A stretch of 64,000 bases of DNA from an uncultured Treponema sp. (GTDB taxonomy: Bacteria > Spirochaetota > Spirochaetia > Treponematales > Treponemataceae): contig CAKUTI010000002.1 in NCBI GenBank assembly GCA_934691925.1, positions 48,987 through 112,986 on the forward strand. Direction: 5' to 3'. Below are positions 31,006 to 40,244 of this stretch, piece after piece. Made by a program: the position numbers and the translations under genes. Positions within the stretch are counted from its first letter, which is position 1. Every line of letters begins with the position of its first letter. Under the pieces are notes generated by a model. It had not been told where the DNA came from and made no database searches. It was given only the letters and a program-made list of their open reading frames with translations.

Positions 31006-32696
31006 TTCAGCGGAAGCTCGCCCTGCGGCTCAAACTCGCCTGAAAGCGCGCCGAACAAAGCCTTGAATGTGAACGGCGAATAGCTGTAGCCGAGCAGAAT
31101 CGTGTCTGCCCAGTCAAAGCGCAAAACGGGAACAGGCGAAAGCACCGACATTATAATGACGCGCTTTCCAGAATTTTTAAGGCGCGAAGCGATTTGCGCG
31201 CTTCTCTCGTTCGCCACGCAGATTATGATTGTGTCGTAGCTTCTCGCAGTCGCCTCGATGTTGTTGCTCATCCAGTCGGTCTGGTTCGGGCCAAGCTCAT
31301 AGTCATACTTGAACTGCGCGCAGTCTCCAAAGCGTTTCTTAGCCTCGTCAAAAAATTCCGGGAACTGGTTCTGCCCTGCAAGAAGAATTTTCTCGCCCGT
31401 GGAAGGCTTATATGGAAAATCGCCTTTTTTGTACGCCGTAATCGAGCGGCACGCCTGCGAGAGAAAAAATCTCTGGCCGTCCTTGTCAGGAACTTTCTCA
31501 TGCAAAGTCTCAATCTCAGGATAAAGAGGCGCGGCATTATCGCTTTTAAAATATTCGAGTTTGTGAAGAATCACATTCCGGGCCGCGTTCTTCACTTTTT
31601 CCCTGAATTCAGAATCATTTTGCATTGTCTCAAGATTCAACGTCCAAAGACGGTCGTTAAAGTCGGCAGTCTTTGAAAAAATTATTATGTCGTTTCCGGC
31701 TGAAATCGCCATCTGAACCGCCTTTGAAACCGTTCCGGCGTAGCCCCACGCGCCTTCCATCTGCATATCGTCGGTGATAATCAGCCCCTTGTAGCCAAGC
31801 TCGCCTCGCAGAATATCCGTAAGAAAATATTTTGAGAGGGAAGCCGGCTCTCCGCTCGGCAAAATCCGCGGAAAGCTCAAATGCGCGCTCATGATTGCAG
31901 GAATATTCTCCGCAATCAGAAATTTAAAGGGAACAAGCTCGCGGTTTTCAAGCGTTTTCAAGTCGATATTGATTTGAGGAAGCTTTGTGTGCGAGTCAAG
32001 GCTTGTGTCTCCGTGGCCTGGAAAATGCTTTGCAGTCGGAATAACGCCAGCCGCAATAGAGCCAGCTGTGAACGCGCTTCCCAAAAGCCCTGCAGCTTCT
32101 GAATCCTCGCCAAAAGAACGCGGGCCAATTACAGATGAGTTGTGGTTCGTGTAAAGGTCAACTGTCGGGGCAAAATTCATATTGATTCCAAGAGCCTTTA
32201 TCTCGCGCGAGATATAATACGCGCTGTAGTAAGCGTCTATCGGATATTGAGACGCGCCAATCGCCATATTTCCCGGAGTATCGGAAGTGTCGCCTTTAAC
32301 GTGGCGAATCCAGCCGCCCTCCTGATCTGTCGCGACAAAAAGCGGAATCCTCAATTTTCTGTTCTGGGATTTTTTTTGAAGAGAACTCACCGACTTTGCG
32401 ACAAGCTCAGTGTTGTCCGTGTTCCAGCCGAAAACTTTCACGCTTCCAAGCCCCCGCTCAGAAACCCAGGCATTCAAAAGCGCGCTCGGCTCCGCGCCTG
32501 CCCAGCCGAACATCAGAATCTGCGAGAGACAATCCTCGTCCGTCATCTTTGAAATAAGAAAATCCGCAAGCTGACCGTTTGGAAAATCGCTCCAAAAATC
32601 TGCGTTGTCTGGAATATTTTGAGTCTGTGAAAACAAATTCTGTGAAAAAGAAAGCAAGGCAAAAACTGCCGCAAGAAGTGAAAAAGTTTTTTTCAT
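31002..32696 (-). CDS. Secreted glycoside hydrolase family 3, NagZ-like beta-N-acetylhexosaminidase
   Basis: A 564-residue protein with signal peptide (MKKTFSLLAAVFALLSFSQN). KHFPGHGDTSLDSH carries the His/Asp dyad typical of NagZ-type GH3 enzymes, and ITDDMQMEGA holds the nucleophile Asp. Residues about 400-564 form the C-terminal alpha/beta sandwich domain. It would remove N-acetylglucosamine from peptidoglycan fragments or chitin-like sugars in the periplasm. ATG 32696 lacks a ribosome site; TATAAT lies 21 nt upstream, so the leader is very short. An in-frame extension upstream overlaps tRNA-Cys and is unlikely. Confidence 0.88.
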   Translation of the reverse strand: MKKTFSLLAAVFALLSFSQNLFSQTQNIPDNADFWSDFPNGQLADFLISKMTDEDCLSQILMFGWAGAEPSALLNAWVSERGLGSVKVFGWNTDNTELVAKSVSSLQKKSQNRKLRIPLFVATDQEGGWIRHVKGDTSDTPGNMAIGASQYPIDAYYSAYYISREIKALGINMNFAPTVDLYTNHNSSVIGPRSFGEDSEAAGLLGSAFTAGSIAAGVIPTAKHFPGHGDTSLDSHTKLPQINIDLKTLENRELVPFKFLIAENIPAIMSAHLSFPRILPSGEPASLSKYFLTDILRGELGYKGLIITDDMQMEGAWGYAGTVSKAVQMAISAGNDIIIFSKTADFNDRLWTLNLETMQNDSEFREKVKNAARNVILHKLEYFKSDNAAPLYPEIETLHEKVPDKDGQRFFLSQACRSITAYKKGDFPYKPSTGEKILLAGQNQFPEFFDEAKKRFGDCAQFKYDYELGPNQTDWMSNNIEATARSYDTIIICVANERSAQIASRLKNSGKRVIIMSVLSPVPVLRFDWADTILLGYSYSPFTFKALFGALSGEFEPQGELPLN

Positions 32697-32739
32697 ATGA
32701 TAAAAATTGATTTTTTTATTATATCGAATCGAAAGACTA

Positions 32740-32768
32740 TAGACAAACGTTTTGATTTGAGTTATATT
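32740..32768 (+). promoter_or_regulatory. tRNA-Cys promoter
   Basis: TAGACA (32740-32745), 17-nt spacer, TATATT (32763-32768), 11 nt before the mature tRNA. Confidence 0.65.
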
Positions 32769-32779
32769 ATTAGCACTTC

Positions 32780-32851
32780 GGCGTCTTATCCAAGCGGTAA
32801 GGAAGCGGTCTGCAAAACCGTTATGCAGCAGTTCGATTCTGCTAGACGCCT
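32780..32851 (+). tRNA. tRNA-Cys (GCA)
   Basis: Acceptor arms GGCGTCT/AGACGCC, anticodon loop TCTGCAAAA with GCA, T-loop GTTCGATTC, and discriminator T73, the usual Cys identity base. CCA is not encoded. Confidence 0.97.
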
Positions 32852-32859
32852 TTTCAAAA

Positions 32860-32887
32860 AAGAGTCGCAAACGCGGCTCTTTTTTGT
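32860..32887 (+). terminator. tRNA-Cys terminator
   Basis: AGAGTCGC-AAAC-GCGGCTCT stem with one G-U pair, followed by a T run. Confidence 0.85.
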
Positions 32888-32977
32888 TTTCCGGGTCTGT
32901 CTTGGCAAAGCCGGGACTCGTTTTTATATATTTGCTGGTTTTTCGAAAGACAAACCAGCATTTTTTTAGATTGTAAA

Positions 32978-33014
32978 AAGCACGTCATTCCGAATTAAAT
33001 TCGGAATCCGTTGA
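32978..33014. repeat. REP-like palindromic repeat
   Basis: ACGTCATTCCGAATTAAATTCGGAATCCG, inverted arms of the family also at 11164. It lies just downstream of the membrane-protein gene on the minus strand. Confidence 0.6.
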
Positions 33015-33032
33015 TTCGCATAACCGGCAACT

Positions 33033-33560
33033 TTAGTTTTCCGCTTTAAGCTCTGGCGCAACAGAAAGAATCGTCTGCACAGCCTGATTTCTAAGCTCCT
33101 CGGTCGGAAATCCGAAATCCACCTGCTTTCCGTTTTTCAGGACGGCTTTCAAAAATCTCTTGTCAACGCCGGTTGTCTCCTCGTCATCTTCATAAGAAAG
33201 AGTCGGAAAAAGCTCAATCTCGTCATAAAAATAAGAATAAGTTCCGTAAAGGATTTTTTTCTCGTAAACTCCGGCGTTGTTTGAAATCATCAAATCGCGC
33301 ACGGCAATCTCGCCTGCAATCAGCGCAATCAAGACAAACATAACGTCAAGATAAAGCGCGAAATTCCTAAGGCAAATCGCGCCAATCATCGCGGCGGCAA
33401 AAATCATAATGCAAAAGTCCTTCGCACAAACGTTGCCCGGCAATTTCAAGAGCAGTTTTCCCGCGTTCAGGACAACGAACTTCCGGCGCACAAAAAAAGA
33501 CGCAAGCAAGCAAAGATAGGCGATTCCGCCGACAATCGAAATCAAAAATTTGTATTCCAT
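33033..33560 (-). CDS. Membrane protein of unknown function
   Basis: A 175-residue protein with three or four N-terminal transmembrane segments (FLISIVGGIAYLCLLASFF, DFCIMIFAAAMIGAICL, MFVLIALIAGEIA) and a soluble C-terminus with a PH-like look (YFYDEIELFPTL, KQVDFGFPTEELRNQAVQTI). AAGGAG precedes the ATG. I do not recognise the family. It follows the NUDIX gene on the same strand after about 70 bp. Confidence 0.65.
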   Translation of the reverse strand: MEYKFLISIVGGIAYLCLLASFFVRRKFVVLNAGKLLLKLPGNVCAKDFCIMIFAAAMIGAICLRNFALYLDVMFVLIALIAGEIAVRDLMISNNAGVYEKKILYGTYSYFYDEIELFPTLSYEDDEETTGVDKRFLKAVLKNGKQVDFGFPTEELRNQAVQTILSVAPELKAEN

Positions 33561-33629
33561 AAATGCTCCTTAAAACCGGTAAAATCAATTTCGCTTTATG
33601 CGATTTTATTCCATCAAAATATCATTAAG

Positions 33630-34145
33630 CTACAAAATCATTTTCAGGACGTTTTTCGCGCTCACAAAGGCAAGCGGCAAAGATTCAAGCTCGCTTTCAG
33701 TCCGGCAAAAACGCCATTCAAATCCCAAAACCTCGCTTTCCTGAGCTTTTAGCGCCGCATTTTCAGGAAGAACCGCCTCAAAAAACAGGTCGCAAGTCTT
33801 ATAGACGATATTCTTGAACTCGTAAGTGTTCGGAAAGCTCGCGATAAACTTGATTTTTTCAGGCTTCACGCCGATTTCCTCGAAGCACTCGCGCACGCAG
33901 GCATTTTCGGCAGTCTCGTCAGGCTCGCAAAAGCCTCCGGGAAAAGCAAGAAAGCCTTTTCTCGGCTCTTTCGCCCGCCGCTCAAAAAGAATCTTTCCAT
34001 CAAAATTCCTTATCACTAATCCCACCGCAGTCGCAACGTTGTTGAAAAGCTCAAATCCGCAGTCAGGACAAAGCCATTTTCTTTCATCAATATTCTTGAT
34101 TTTCTTGCTTCCACATTCGGGGCAAAACTTAAAGTCGTTATTCAT
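33630..34145 (-). CDS. NUDIX hydrolase with N-terminal zinc ribbon
   Basis: A 171-residue protein. The zinc ribbon FCPECG...WLCPDCG occupies residues 5-32. The Nudix box reads GGFCEPDETAENACVRECFEEIG, here quoted in part: GGFCEPDETAENACV, then RECFEEIGV. It probably hydrolyses a nucleoside-diphosphate-linked compound such as NADH or ADP-ribose; the zinc ribbon resembles NudC-type enzymes. ATG 34145 is chosen; a TTG at 34163 would add six residues. It begins 24 bp after the ECF fusion gene and is probably co-transcribed. Confidence 0.85.
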   Translation of the reverse strand: MNNDFKFCPECGSKKIKNIDERKWLCPDCGFELFNNVATAVGLVIRNFDGKILFERRAKEPRKGFLAFPGGFCEPDETAENACVRECFEEIGVKPEKIKFIASFPNTYEFKNIVYKTCDLFFEAVLPENAALKAQESEVLGFEWRFCRTESELESLPLAFVSAKNVLKMIL

Positions 34146-34169
34146 ATTTTCTCTTTTCTCCAAAAAATT

Positions 34170-36299
34170 CTAAAGTTTTCTCGCCGTGAGAGCGTCGGCA
34201 AGAGCCTCGGAGCGTTTCACAGTCTGAATTATCAGCGGAATAAAAAGCGGAATCAGGATTTTTATCTTCGAGCCTAAAGATTTCGCCTCTCCAAGCCCGC
34301 CGCGCACAATCTGCGTCTTTACAATAGAACAAAGCTCCTCAATCAAAAGCGGAATAAACCTGAAAACAATCTCGACAATCACAATCACGCTTCGCACAGG
34401 AATCTTAATCATTTCAAGCGGCTTCAAAATTCCTGAAATTCCGCTTAGAAACTCGCCTTCGGAAGTTGAATAGATAAAGACTCGCACACAGCAAAACGCG
34501 CTGAACGTGTGGAGAACGAGATTCACGCAGGCAAGGATTTTCGACTTTGAGACCAGAATCCAGCCGAGCTGAAAATAGACAACATCGTTTTCGGCAGGAA
34601 CAGAAATCAAAAGCTGAAAAGCGCAGAAAAAAATCATCCAAGGAAGAATAATCAGGAATGACGACAAATAGCGTCTCGCAGGAAAAGCCGCGCAAATTCC
34701 GTAAATTACGCACAAAAGAACCATAAAAGACGAGGCGAAGACATTTTCAAAAACGAGCGAAAGCACAAAAAGCGCGAGAAAAATACAGTATTTCGGAACT
34801 GCCCCCGCTTTCTGAAGCGGATTCTTGCGGTGCGTTTCCGGATTCTCGCCGAAGATTTTTGTTTTTCTAAGTTTTTCAAGAAGCCCGGTGCCTTGAAGCT
34901 TTTTCGCTTCCGGAAGATTTTTGTTTTCTGATTCTGCCCCAGATTCCGTTTTCAAAGAATCGCCGACAATTTTTCCATTTTGCATTTTTATATGGCGGTC
35001 GGCAAAATCAGCCTCGTCCATGCGGTGCGTGCTAAAAACAACGGTTTTTCCGCTTTCAACGAGCTTTCTAAACTGAATCATAATATTCAGGCGGCTTTTC
35101 GGGTCAAGTCCGGCGGTCGGCTCGTCAAAAAGAATCACGTCGCTGTCAAGCGCGATAATTCCGGCAAGAGCGAGCTTGCGCTTTTCTCCGCCAGAAAGCA
35201 TAAAAGTTCCGCGGTCGGCAAACTGCTCAAAAGGAAGCCCGGCTGTCTCCATCGAATTTTTCACGAGACTTTTAAGCTCTTTGCCTTTTTTCCCAAGATT
35301 TTTCGGGCCGAACGCGACATCGTCAGCGGCAAAAGCCTCAAAAAGCGCGGAAGAAGCGTCCTGAAGCGCGAGAGACGGCCGTTTTTCGCAGAAAACATTT
35401 CCGCTTTGAGGATTCAAAAGCCCTGCAGAAAGCTCCAGAATTGTAGATTTTCCGCTTCCGCTCGCGCCAGTAATCGCCGTCAAAGTTCCTTTTTTTATCG
35501 AAAGATTGAAATTTTCAATCGTGCTGGAATTGCCGCTATTGCTGTCATAAGAAAAATTCAAGTCTTTTAAGACAAGAACGTCCTCGCCGCCAGTTTTTTT
35601 TGCTCTGTCCTGATTTTTTGGAATCGGCTCACCAAAAAGATTTTCGATTATATTCTTTTCCGAAAGAAACTCGTCTTTTCCGCCGTCAAAAACAAGATTT
35701 CCCTTTTCAATCACAATAATGTGAGTCGCCTTCAGAGCCTCGTTAAAATCGTGCGTGATATGCACAATTGTCTGTCCGCGCCTGTGCGAAGAATCGATAA
35801 AGTCAAGAAGCTCCTTCCGAGAGTCCGGGTCGAGCATCGATGTTGCCTCGTCCAAAATCAGAAGCTCCGGATGCAAAGCCAGAATTCCGCTCACGGCAAG
35901 TTTTTGTGTCTGGCCTAAAGAAAGCGCGTTTGTTGAGCTCATCGCCTTGTCGAGTAAATCCGTTGCAGAAAGGCTTTCAATCACACGCTGCTCGACTTCA
36001 GATTTTTCAACTCCAAGGTTTTCAGGACCGAACGCAGTGTCGCGGCTCACAATCTCAGAAACAACCTGTTCTTTTGGCGACTGAAACACAATTCCTGTAA
36101 GAAGATTCTCATCAAATTCGATTTTTCCGGAACTCGGCTGCAAGAATCCTGCCATAATGCGGGCTAAAGTCGATTTTCCCGAGCCGTTCGTGCCTAGAAC
36201 AACACAATAGTCGCCTTTTTTTATCTCAAAGCTCACATCTTTAAGAGCGAAATTTTTAGAATCAGGATAAGAATAAGAAACATCAACAACGCGAAACAT
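34170..36299 (-). CDS. ECF transporter energizing module: EcfA-EcfA-EcfT in one chain
   Basis: A 709-residue fusion. First ATPase (residues about 1-230): GTNGSGKST, LSLGQTQKLA, LLILDEATSML. Second ATPase (about 245-450): GASGSGKST, LSGGEKRKLALAG, VILFDEPTAGLD. After a charged linker, residues about 500-709 are an EcfT/CbiQ-like membrane domain with several transmembrane segments and coupling motifs VRG (expected ARG) and ARK near the C-terminus. It powers uptake by separate S-components for vitamins or metals; none is encoded nearby, so it is probably shared. ATG 36299 follows TAAAAT by 7 nt with no ribosome site. Confidence 0.9.
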   Translation of the reverse strand: MFRVVDVSYSYPDSKNFALKDVSFEIKKGDYCVVLGTNGSGKSTLARIMAGFLQPSSGKIEFDENLLTGIVFQSPKEQVVSEIVSRDTAFGPENLGVEKSEVEQRVIESLSATDLLDKAMSSTNALSLGQTQKLAVSGILALHPELLILDEATSMLDPDSRKELLDFIDSSHRRGQTIVHITHDFNEALKATHIIVIEKGNLVFDGGKDEFLSEKNIIENLFGEPIPKNQDRAKKTGGEDVLVLKDLNFSYDSNSGNSSTIENFNLSIKKGTLTAITGASGSGKSTILELSAGLLNPQSGNVFCEKRPSLALQDASSALFEAFAADDVAFGPKNLGKKGKELKSLVKNSMETAGLPFEQFADRGTFMLSGGEKRKLALAGIIALDSDVILFDEPTAGLDPKSRLNIMIQFRKLVESGKTVVFSTHRMDEADFADRHIKMQNGKIVGDSLKTESGAESENKNLPEAKKLQGTGLLEKLRKTKIFGENPETHRKNPLQKAGAVPKYCIFLALFVLSLVFENVFASSFMVLLCVIYGICAAFPARRYLSSFLIILPWMIFFCAFQLLISVPAENDVVYFQLGWILVSKSKILACVNLVLHTFSAFCCVRVFIYSTSEGEFLSGISGILKPLEMIKIPVRSVIVIVEIVFRFIPLLIEELCSIVKTQIVRGGLGEAKSLGSKIKILIPLFIPLIIQTVKRSEALADALTARKL

Positions 36300-36312
36300 T
36301 TTTACGATTTTA
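36300..36312 (-). promoter_or_regulatory. TAAAAT box 7 nt before ECF fusion start (leaderless candidate)
   Basis: Minus-strand TAAAAT at 36312-36307, CGTAAAA, ATG 36299. No ribosome site. Confidence 0.45.
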
Positions 36313-36362
36313 GCAGAAACAAGAGAAATATTAAACTTGCAGTGCAAGACAAGAACTTTCAA

Positions 36363-37238
36363 TCAGAAATAAACAATCCTATAGTCTGAAATTTTCTTGA
36401 AACCGCATGACTTGTAAAGCGAGAGCGCGGCGAGATTCGATTTTTTCACAAAAAGCACGATTTTCTTTCCGTTTTCAGCGTATTTCCTGCAGAATTTTAA
36501 AAGAAGAGCTTTCGCAAAGCCTTGCTTCCTAAAATCTTTGGCTGTAAAAACGCCGCCCAGTTGAACGCAGTTTTTTCCGCGCGCGTTCACCGAAAGTTTC
36601 GAGACGATTTTTCCGTCTTTTTTGAGCGCGAAGACTCGTTTTCTTTCAAGGTTCTTTTTCAAAACCAGCCTTGAAGCCGCCTCGTTGAAATCCTTTTCAG
36701 AAAAAACAACTTCCTCAAGCTCATAAGATTTTTGAAGAGGAAAAATTTCATCAAGCTCCAAAACAGAGCAACATTCAGCAAGAAGATTCTCGTTATTTTC
36801 CGCAAAAACCCCGTTTCTCAATTTTTTTCCAACAGAATCTCCGTTAAAAATCATAAGGTCAAAATCAACCTCGTGCCTTGCATTTCTGCAAAGATGATTT
36901 TCCGCGATTCTCGAAATCAGAGAGCAAAATCCGCCTGTTCCCATAACGCTGAAAATCTTCGGAAAATAACCGTCAACCGCCTTTCCAACTGCAAGGCGAA
37001 AAAGAGTTTTCTCGTCTTCGTCTAAATTGTTCCGAGCAAAAAAAAGCAGCTGGGCGCCCGAAGAATATGAAAAAACAGCCGCGATTTTTCCGCCGTCATC
37101 TTTCAAAAGATAAATCTTAGAGTTGTTTTGAAGAAATCTTGCTGCCAATGAAACGCAGTAAATCTCGTTCTGAACCAGAAAATCTTCGGCTTCATCACGC
37201 GATTTTTTGTCGCCGTCTGCCAAAAGTGAAAAAGTCAT
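36363..37238 (-). CDS. GNAT-family N-acetyltransferase
   Basis: A 291-residue protein. The C-terminal half is a GNAT fold: GGVFTAKDFRKQGFAKALLLKF is motif A with the acetyl-CoA pyrophosphate loop (RKQGFA), followed by LFVKKSNLAALSLYKSCGF (motif B). The N-terminal ~150 residues look like a degenerate second acetyltransferase-like domain. The acceptor is unknown. ATG 37238 follows TATAAT by 7 nt with no ribosome site. It is upstream of the ECF fusion gene on the same strand, but that gene has its own promoter. Confidence 0.8.
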   Translation of the reverse strand: MTFSLLADGDKKSRDEAEDFLVQNEIYCVSLAARFLQNNSKIYLLKDDGGKIAAVFSYSSGAQLLFFARNNLDEDEKTLFRLAVGKAVDGYFPKIFSVMGTGGFCSLISRIAENHLCRNARHEVDFDLMIFNGDSVGKKLRNGVFAENNENLLAECCSVLELDEIFPLQKSYELEEVVFSEKDFNEAASRLVLKKNLERKRVFALKKDGKIVSKLSVNARGKNCVQLGGVFTAKDFRKQGFAKALLLKFCRKYAENGKKIVLFVKKSNLAALSLYKSCGFKKISDYRIVYF

Positions 37239-37251
37239 CCTAAAAATTATA
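37239..37251 (-). promoter_or_regulatory. TATAAT box 7 nt before GNAT start (leaderless candidate)
   Basis: Minus-strand TATAAT at 37251-37246, TTTTAGG, ATG 37238. Confidence 0.5.
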
Positions 37252-37367
37252 TTGAAAATCAAGCTCCGTTTGAACAAACAGGATTTTTTTTGTATCTTTT
37301 TATAGAAAGCAAAAAAAGAAGCCTTTTTAACGCTCTTTTTCTTCCAATTTTTTCACAAGGAGTTTTT

Positions 37368-37904
37368 ATGAAAATCGAAGACAAGAAAATGGTCAAAATC
37401 CATTACACGCTCAAGGACAAGGACGGAAACCAGATTGACTCTTCACTTGGCGGAGAGCCGCTTGAATATATGCAGGGAGTCGGAAGCCTGATTCCAGGTC
37501 TTGAAGTTCAGCTTGCAGGACACGAGCCGGGAGACAAATTCCACGCGGAAGTAGAGCCTGCGCTTGGCTACGGAGAATACAGCGACGCGCTTGTTGCGGA
37601 AGTTCCGAGAAGCCAGTTTGACGCTGATTTTGAGATTGAGGTGGGACAGAGCTTTCAGGCTGACACGCCTACAGGTCCTACAATCGTGCGCGTAACAAAA
37701 GTTTCTGACGACAAAATCACAGTTGACGGAAACCACGAGCTTGCGGGCAAGAAACTTTTCTTTGATGTTGAGATTGTCGATGTGCGCGAGCCTACAGAAG
37801 CAGAGCTTGAGCCGTACAATTCAGGCTGCGGCGGTTGCGGAGGAAGCTGCGGCGGCGGATGTGGCAGCGGCTGCTCTAGCTGCGGCGGAAGTTGCGGAGA
37901 GTAA
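37368..37904 (+). CDS. slyD: FKBP-type prolyl isomerase SlyD with Cys/Gly-rich metal tail
   Basis: A 178-residue SlyD. The FKBP domain (MVKIHYTLKDKDGNQIDSS, GSLIPGLEVQLAGHEPGD) is split by the insert-in-flap chaperone domain (VEPALGYGEYSD, VPRSQFDADFEIEVGQSF). The tail after residue ~150 is Cys/Gly-rich (GCGGCGGSCGGGCGSGCSSC) and should bind nickel or other metal ions, where Escherichia coli uses a His-rich tail. It helps folding and metal delivery in the cytoplasm. CACAAGGAG precedes ATG 37368. A bidirectional terminator follows. Confidence 0.95.
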   Translation: MKIEDKKMVKIHYTLKDKDGNQIDSSLGGEPLEYMQGVGSLIPGLEVQLAGHEPGDKFHAEVEPALGYGEYSDALVAEVPRSQFDADFEIEVGQSFQADTPTGPTIVRVTKVSDDKITVDGNHELAGKKLFFDVEIVDVREPTEAELEPYNSGCGGCGGSCGGGCGSGCSSCGGSCGE

Positions 37905-37926
37905 AACTATAGGCATTTCCAAATAA

Positions 37927-37967
37927 AAAAGGCTGCTGAAGCAATTTCTGCTCCGGCAGCCTTTCTT
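37927..37967. terminator. Bidirectional terminator between slyD and the chemoreceptor gene
   Basis: AAAGGCTGC and GCAGCCTTT arms with an inner GAAGC/GCTCC stem, flanked by A and T runs; serves both converging genes. Confidence 0.85.
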
Positions 37968-38004
37968 GTCTTTATCCAGAAATCTTCAATATAAAAAATC
38001 AGTC

Positions 38005-40095
38005 TCAGACTTTGAACTGGTCAATCTGACCTGAGATTTTGTCTATTGAACTCTTAACCTGTGAAGAAATTTCGTTAAGGACAGTTCCTGTCTCGTTGAT
38101 TTTCTTCGCGCCCACAGACATTTCTTCCATGCTGTCTTTCATTACGCTTGTGGCATCCTGAAGCCGCTTGACTTCCTCAAGAATCGCCTGGTTGCCCTGA
38201 GACATCTCAGTTGAAGCGCCTTTAACTTCGGAAGAGTTATCGTTCAAAGAAACAATTGTGTCGCTTATCTGCTTAGAGCCTTCGTTCTGCTCAGAAAGTG
38301 CGCCTTTAATCTGGGTAACAAGCTGGACAGTGTCCTGAATTTTCTGCGAGACCATCTTGAACGCGCTGCTTGACTCCTCAGAAGAAGAAACAACCTCGCT
38401 GATGGAATCCTTAATCTGGTTAAGCTGCTCGCCGATTGCCTTTGACTGCGTTGTTGAAGTCTCGGAAAGCTTTCTGATTTCGTCCGCTACAACAGAGAAG
38501 CCTTTTCCAGCATCTCCAGCGTGCGCAGCCTCGATTGCGGCGTTCATTGCCAAAAGGTTTGTCTGCTCCGCGATTGAAGAAATTACAGAGTTCGCTTCCT
38601 GAAGCATTGCCGACTGGGCCTCAATTTTCTCAATCTGCTCGTTCACAACCTGCTGCTTTGAGTATCCGGACTCGGAATGTTCCTGCAAGTCAGAGAATGA
38701 CTTTGACATTCTGTCCATGATTCCGTTGATAGAAGAAATGTTTCCAATCATCTCCTCGATTGCGGCAGACGCCTGGGTAATTCCGCTTGTCTGGTTCTCA
38801 ATCATTCTGTTGAGGGAATCAATGTTTGAAGCAATCTGGTTTACAGCTCCGGCAGTTTCCTCAACGCTCGCGCTCTGGTTCACAATCTGGCCGCGCAAAC
38901 TTTCAATGTTCGCAAGAATCTGCGTGATGGAGCTTCCTGTGTCCTGCGCGCTAAGAGCAAGCGACTCTCCAAACTGAGAAAGCTCCTTTTCAGAAGACTT
39001 AACCTCGCTGATGATTGTCTGAAGTTTTCCAGTAAAGCCGTTGAATCCTTTTACAACAAGCCCGATTTCGTTGTTTCCAGTGTAGTCAATACGCTTTGTC
39101 AAATCAGCGTTTCCAGAAGCAATCTCTGTGATTGCAGACTCGACTTTTCTAAGCGGCTGCAAAGTCTTTACCAGCACAAGTCCGATAAACACAAGCAGGA
39201 TTACAATAGTAAGCGCGCCAGCTACAACCATCATTCTTATTGTGTTATAGACGGACTCGTAAATTTCACCCTGAGGGATAGAGAAAGCAAGTCCCCAGCC
39301 GGAATTGTCAACTCCGTCATATGCGATGAAGTCCTTTCCTCCGTCAAGGCCTTTTACCCAGCCCCAGCCCGTCTGGCCTTTCACAATCTCCTTCGCAAGC
39401 TCCGCCATATCTTCATGGCCGTCCGCCGCAACATCGGTTATGAAGTTCTTTGTCATGTTGTACTCTTTTCTTGGATGCGAGATGACCATTCCGTCGCTTG
39501 CCAAAAGCCATGAATAGCCCTCGTCGCCAATCTTAATATCGTTTACCAAGTTCACAATGCTTTCAACGCTTACAACGCCGCACATAAGCCCCACAGTTCT
39601 TCCCTTCTGGACTACAGCGCGCGAAACGTGAACAACAGGCTGACCGGTCGTTTTTGAAATTACAGGGTCGTCAATAAACGCGGACTTTCCGCCGTTAAAA
39701 ATCGCATTGAAATAAGAGCGTCCATAAATGTTTGTGGTTGCGCCAAGGTCTGTATATGCAGTTCCGTCCGGAAGGGCGTAAAGCATATAGTCAAAAACCG
39801 CATTTCTCTTGTGTGCTTCCTGATTGATAAAGCCTATAATATCCTGAGAGCTGCCTTCCTTTACCTCGTCGGAATTCATATAGTAGTCCATCGCAAGGAA
39901 GTAGCCCTCGATTTTATTCTGAATCGCCTCTGTATAAGCAATTGCTATTCTCTTGTAGTTCTCGCAGTCATTCTCAACCTGAATTTTGCTGTCAGCTTTG
40001 CCAATCACAATAATCTGGATGACATTGAACAGCAAAATCGAAGCCGCGACTCCCACCAGCAAAGTCGTTACAAGACTCTTCTTCTTCATTTTCAT
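38005..40095 (-). CDS. Methyl-accepting chemotaxis protein with dCache-like sensor
   Basis: A 696-residue chemoreceptor. TM1 is near residues 8-28, and a periplasmic dCache-like domain runs from about 40 to 285 (YGRSYFNAIFNGGKSAFIDD, SWLLASDGMVISHPRKE). TM2 is near 290-310, followed by HAMP. The cytoplasmic signalling hairpin contains EQTNLLAMNAAIEAAHAGDAGKGFSVVADEIRKL, quoted in part as NLLAMNAAIEAAHAG. It would feed CheA/CheW to steer periplasmic flagella; the ligand is unknown. AGAAGG precedes the ATG. Confidence 0.95.
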   Translation of the reverse strand: MKMKKKSLVTTLLVGVAASILLFNVIQIIVIGKADSKIQVENDCENYKRIAIAYTEAIQNKIEGYFLAMDYYMNSDEVKEGSSQDIIGFINQEAHKRNAVFDYMLYALPDGTAYTDLGATTNIYGRSYFNAIFNGGKSAFIDDPVISKTTGQPVVHVSRAVVQKGRTVGLMCGVVSVESIVNLVNDIKIGDEGYSWLLASDGMVISHPRKEYNMTKNFITDVAADGHEDMAELAKEIVKGQTGWGWVKGLDGGKDFIAYDGVDNSGWGLAFSIPQGEIYESVYNTIRMMVVAGALTIVILLVFIGLVLVKTLQPLRKVESAITEIASGNADLTKRIDYTGNNEIGLVVKGFNGFTGKLQTIISEVKSSEKELSQFGESLALSAQDTGSSITQILANIESLRGQIVNQSASVEETAGAVNQIASNIDSLNRMIENQTSGITQASAAIEEMIGNISSINGIMDRMSKSFSDLQEHSESGYSKQQVVNEQIEKIEAQSAMLQEANSVISSIAEQTNLLAMNAAIEAAHAGDAGKGFSVVADEIRKLSETSTTQSKAIGEQLNQIKDSISEVVSSSEESSSAFKMVSQKIQDTVQLVTQIKGALSEQNEGSKQISDTIVSLNDNSSEVKGASTEMSQGNQAILEEVKRLQDATSVMKDSMEEMSVGAKKINETGTVLNEISSQVKSSIDKISGQIDQFKV

Positions 40096-40244
40096 ATTTC
40101 GCCTTCTCTTAAAGAATTAAAATCAAATATGCAAATTATTATAGACCAAAATTTGTATTCCGTATACAAGAAACTTAAAAAAATCTTAACGGAAAATAGC
40201 AGAGGGAAACAAAAACAGATTGCGGGCAAAAAAATGCTGCTGAG

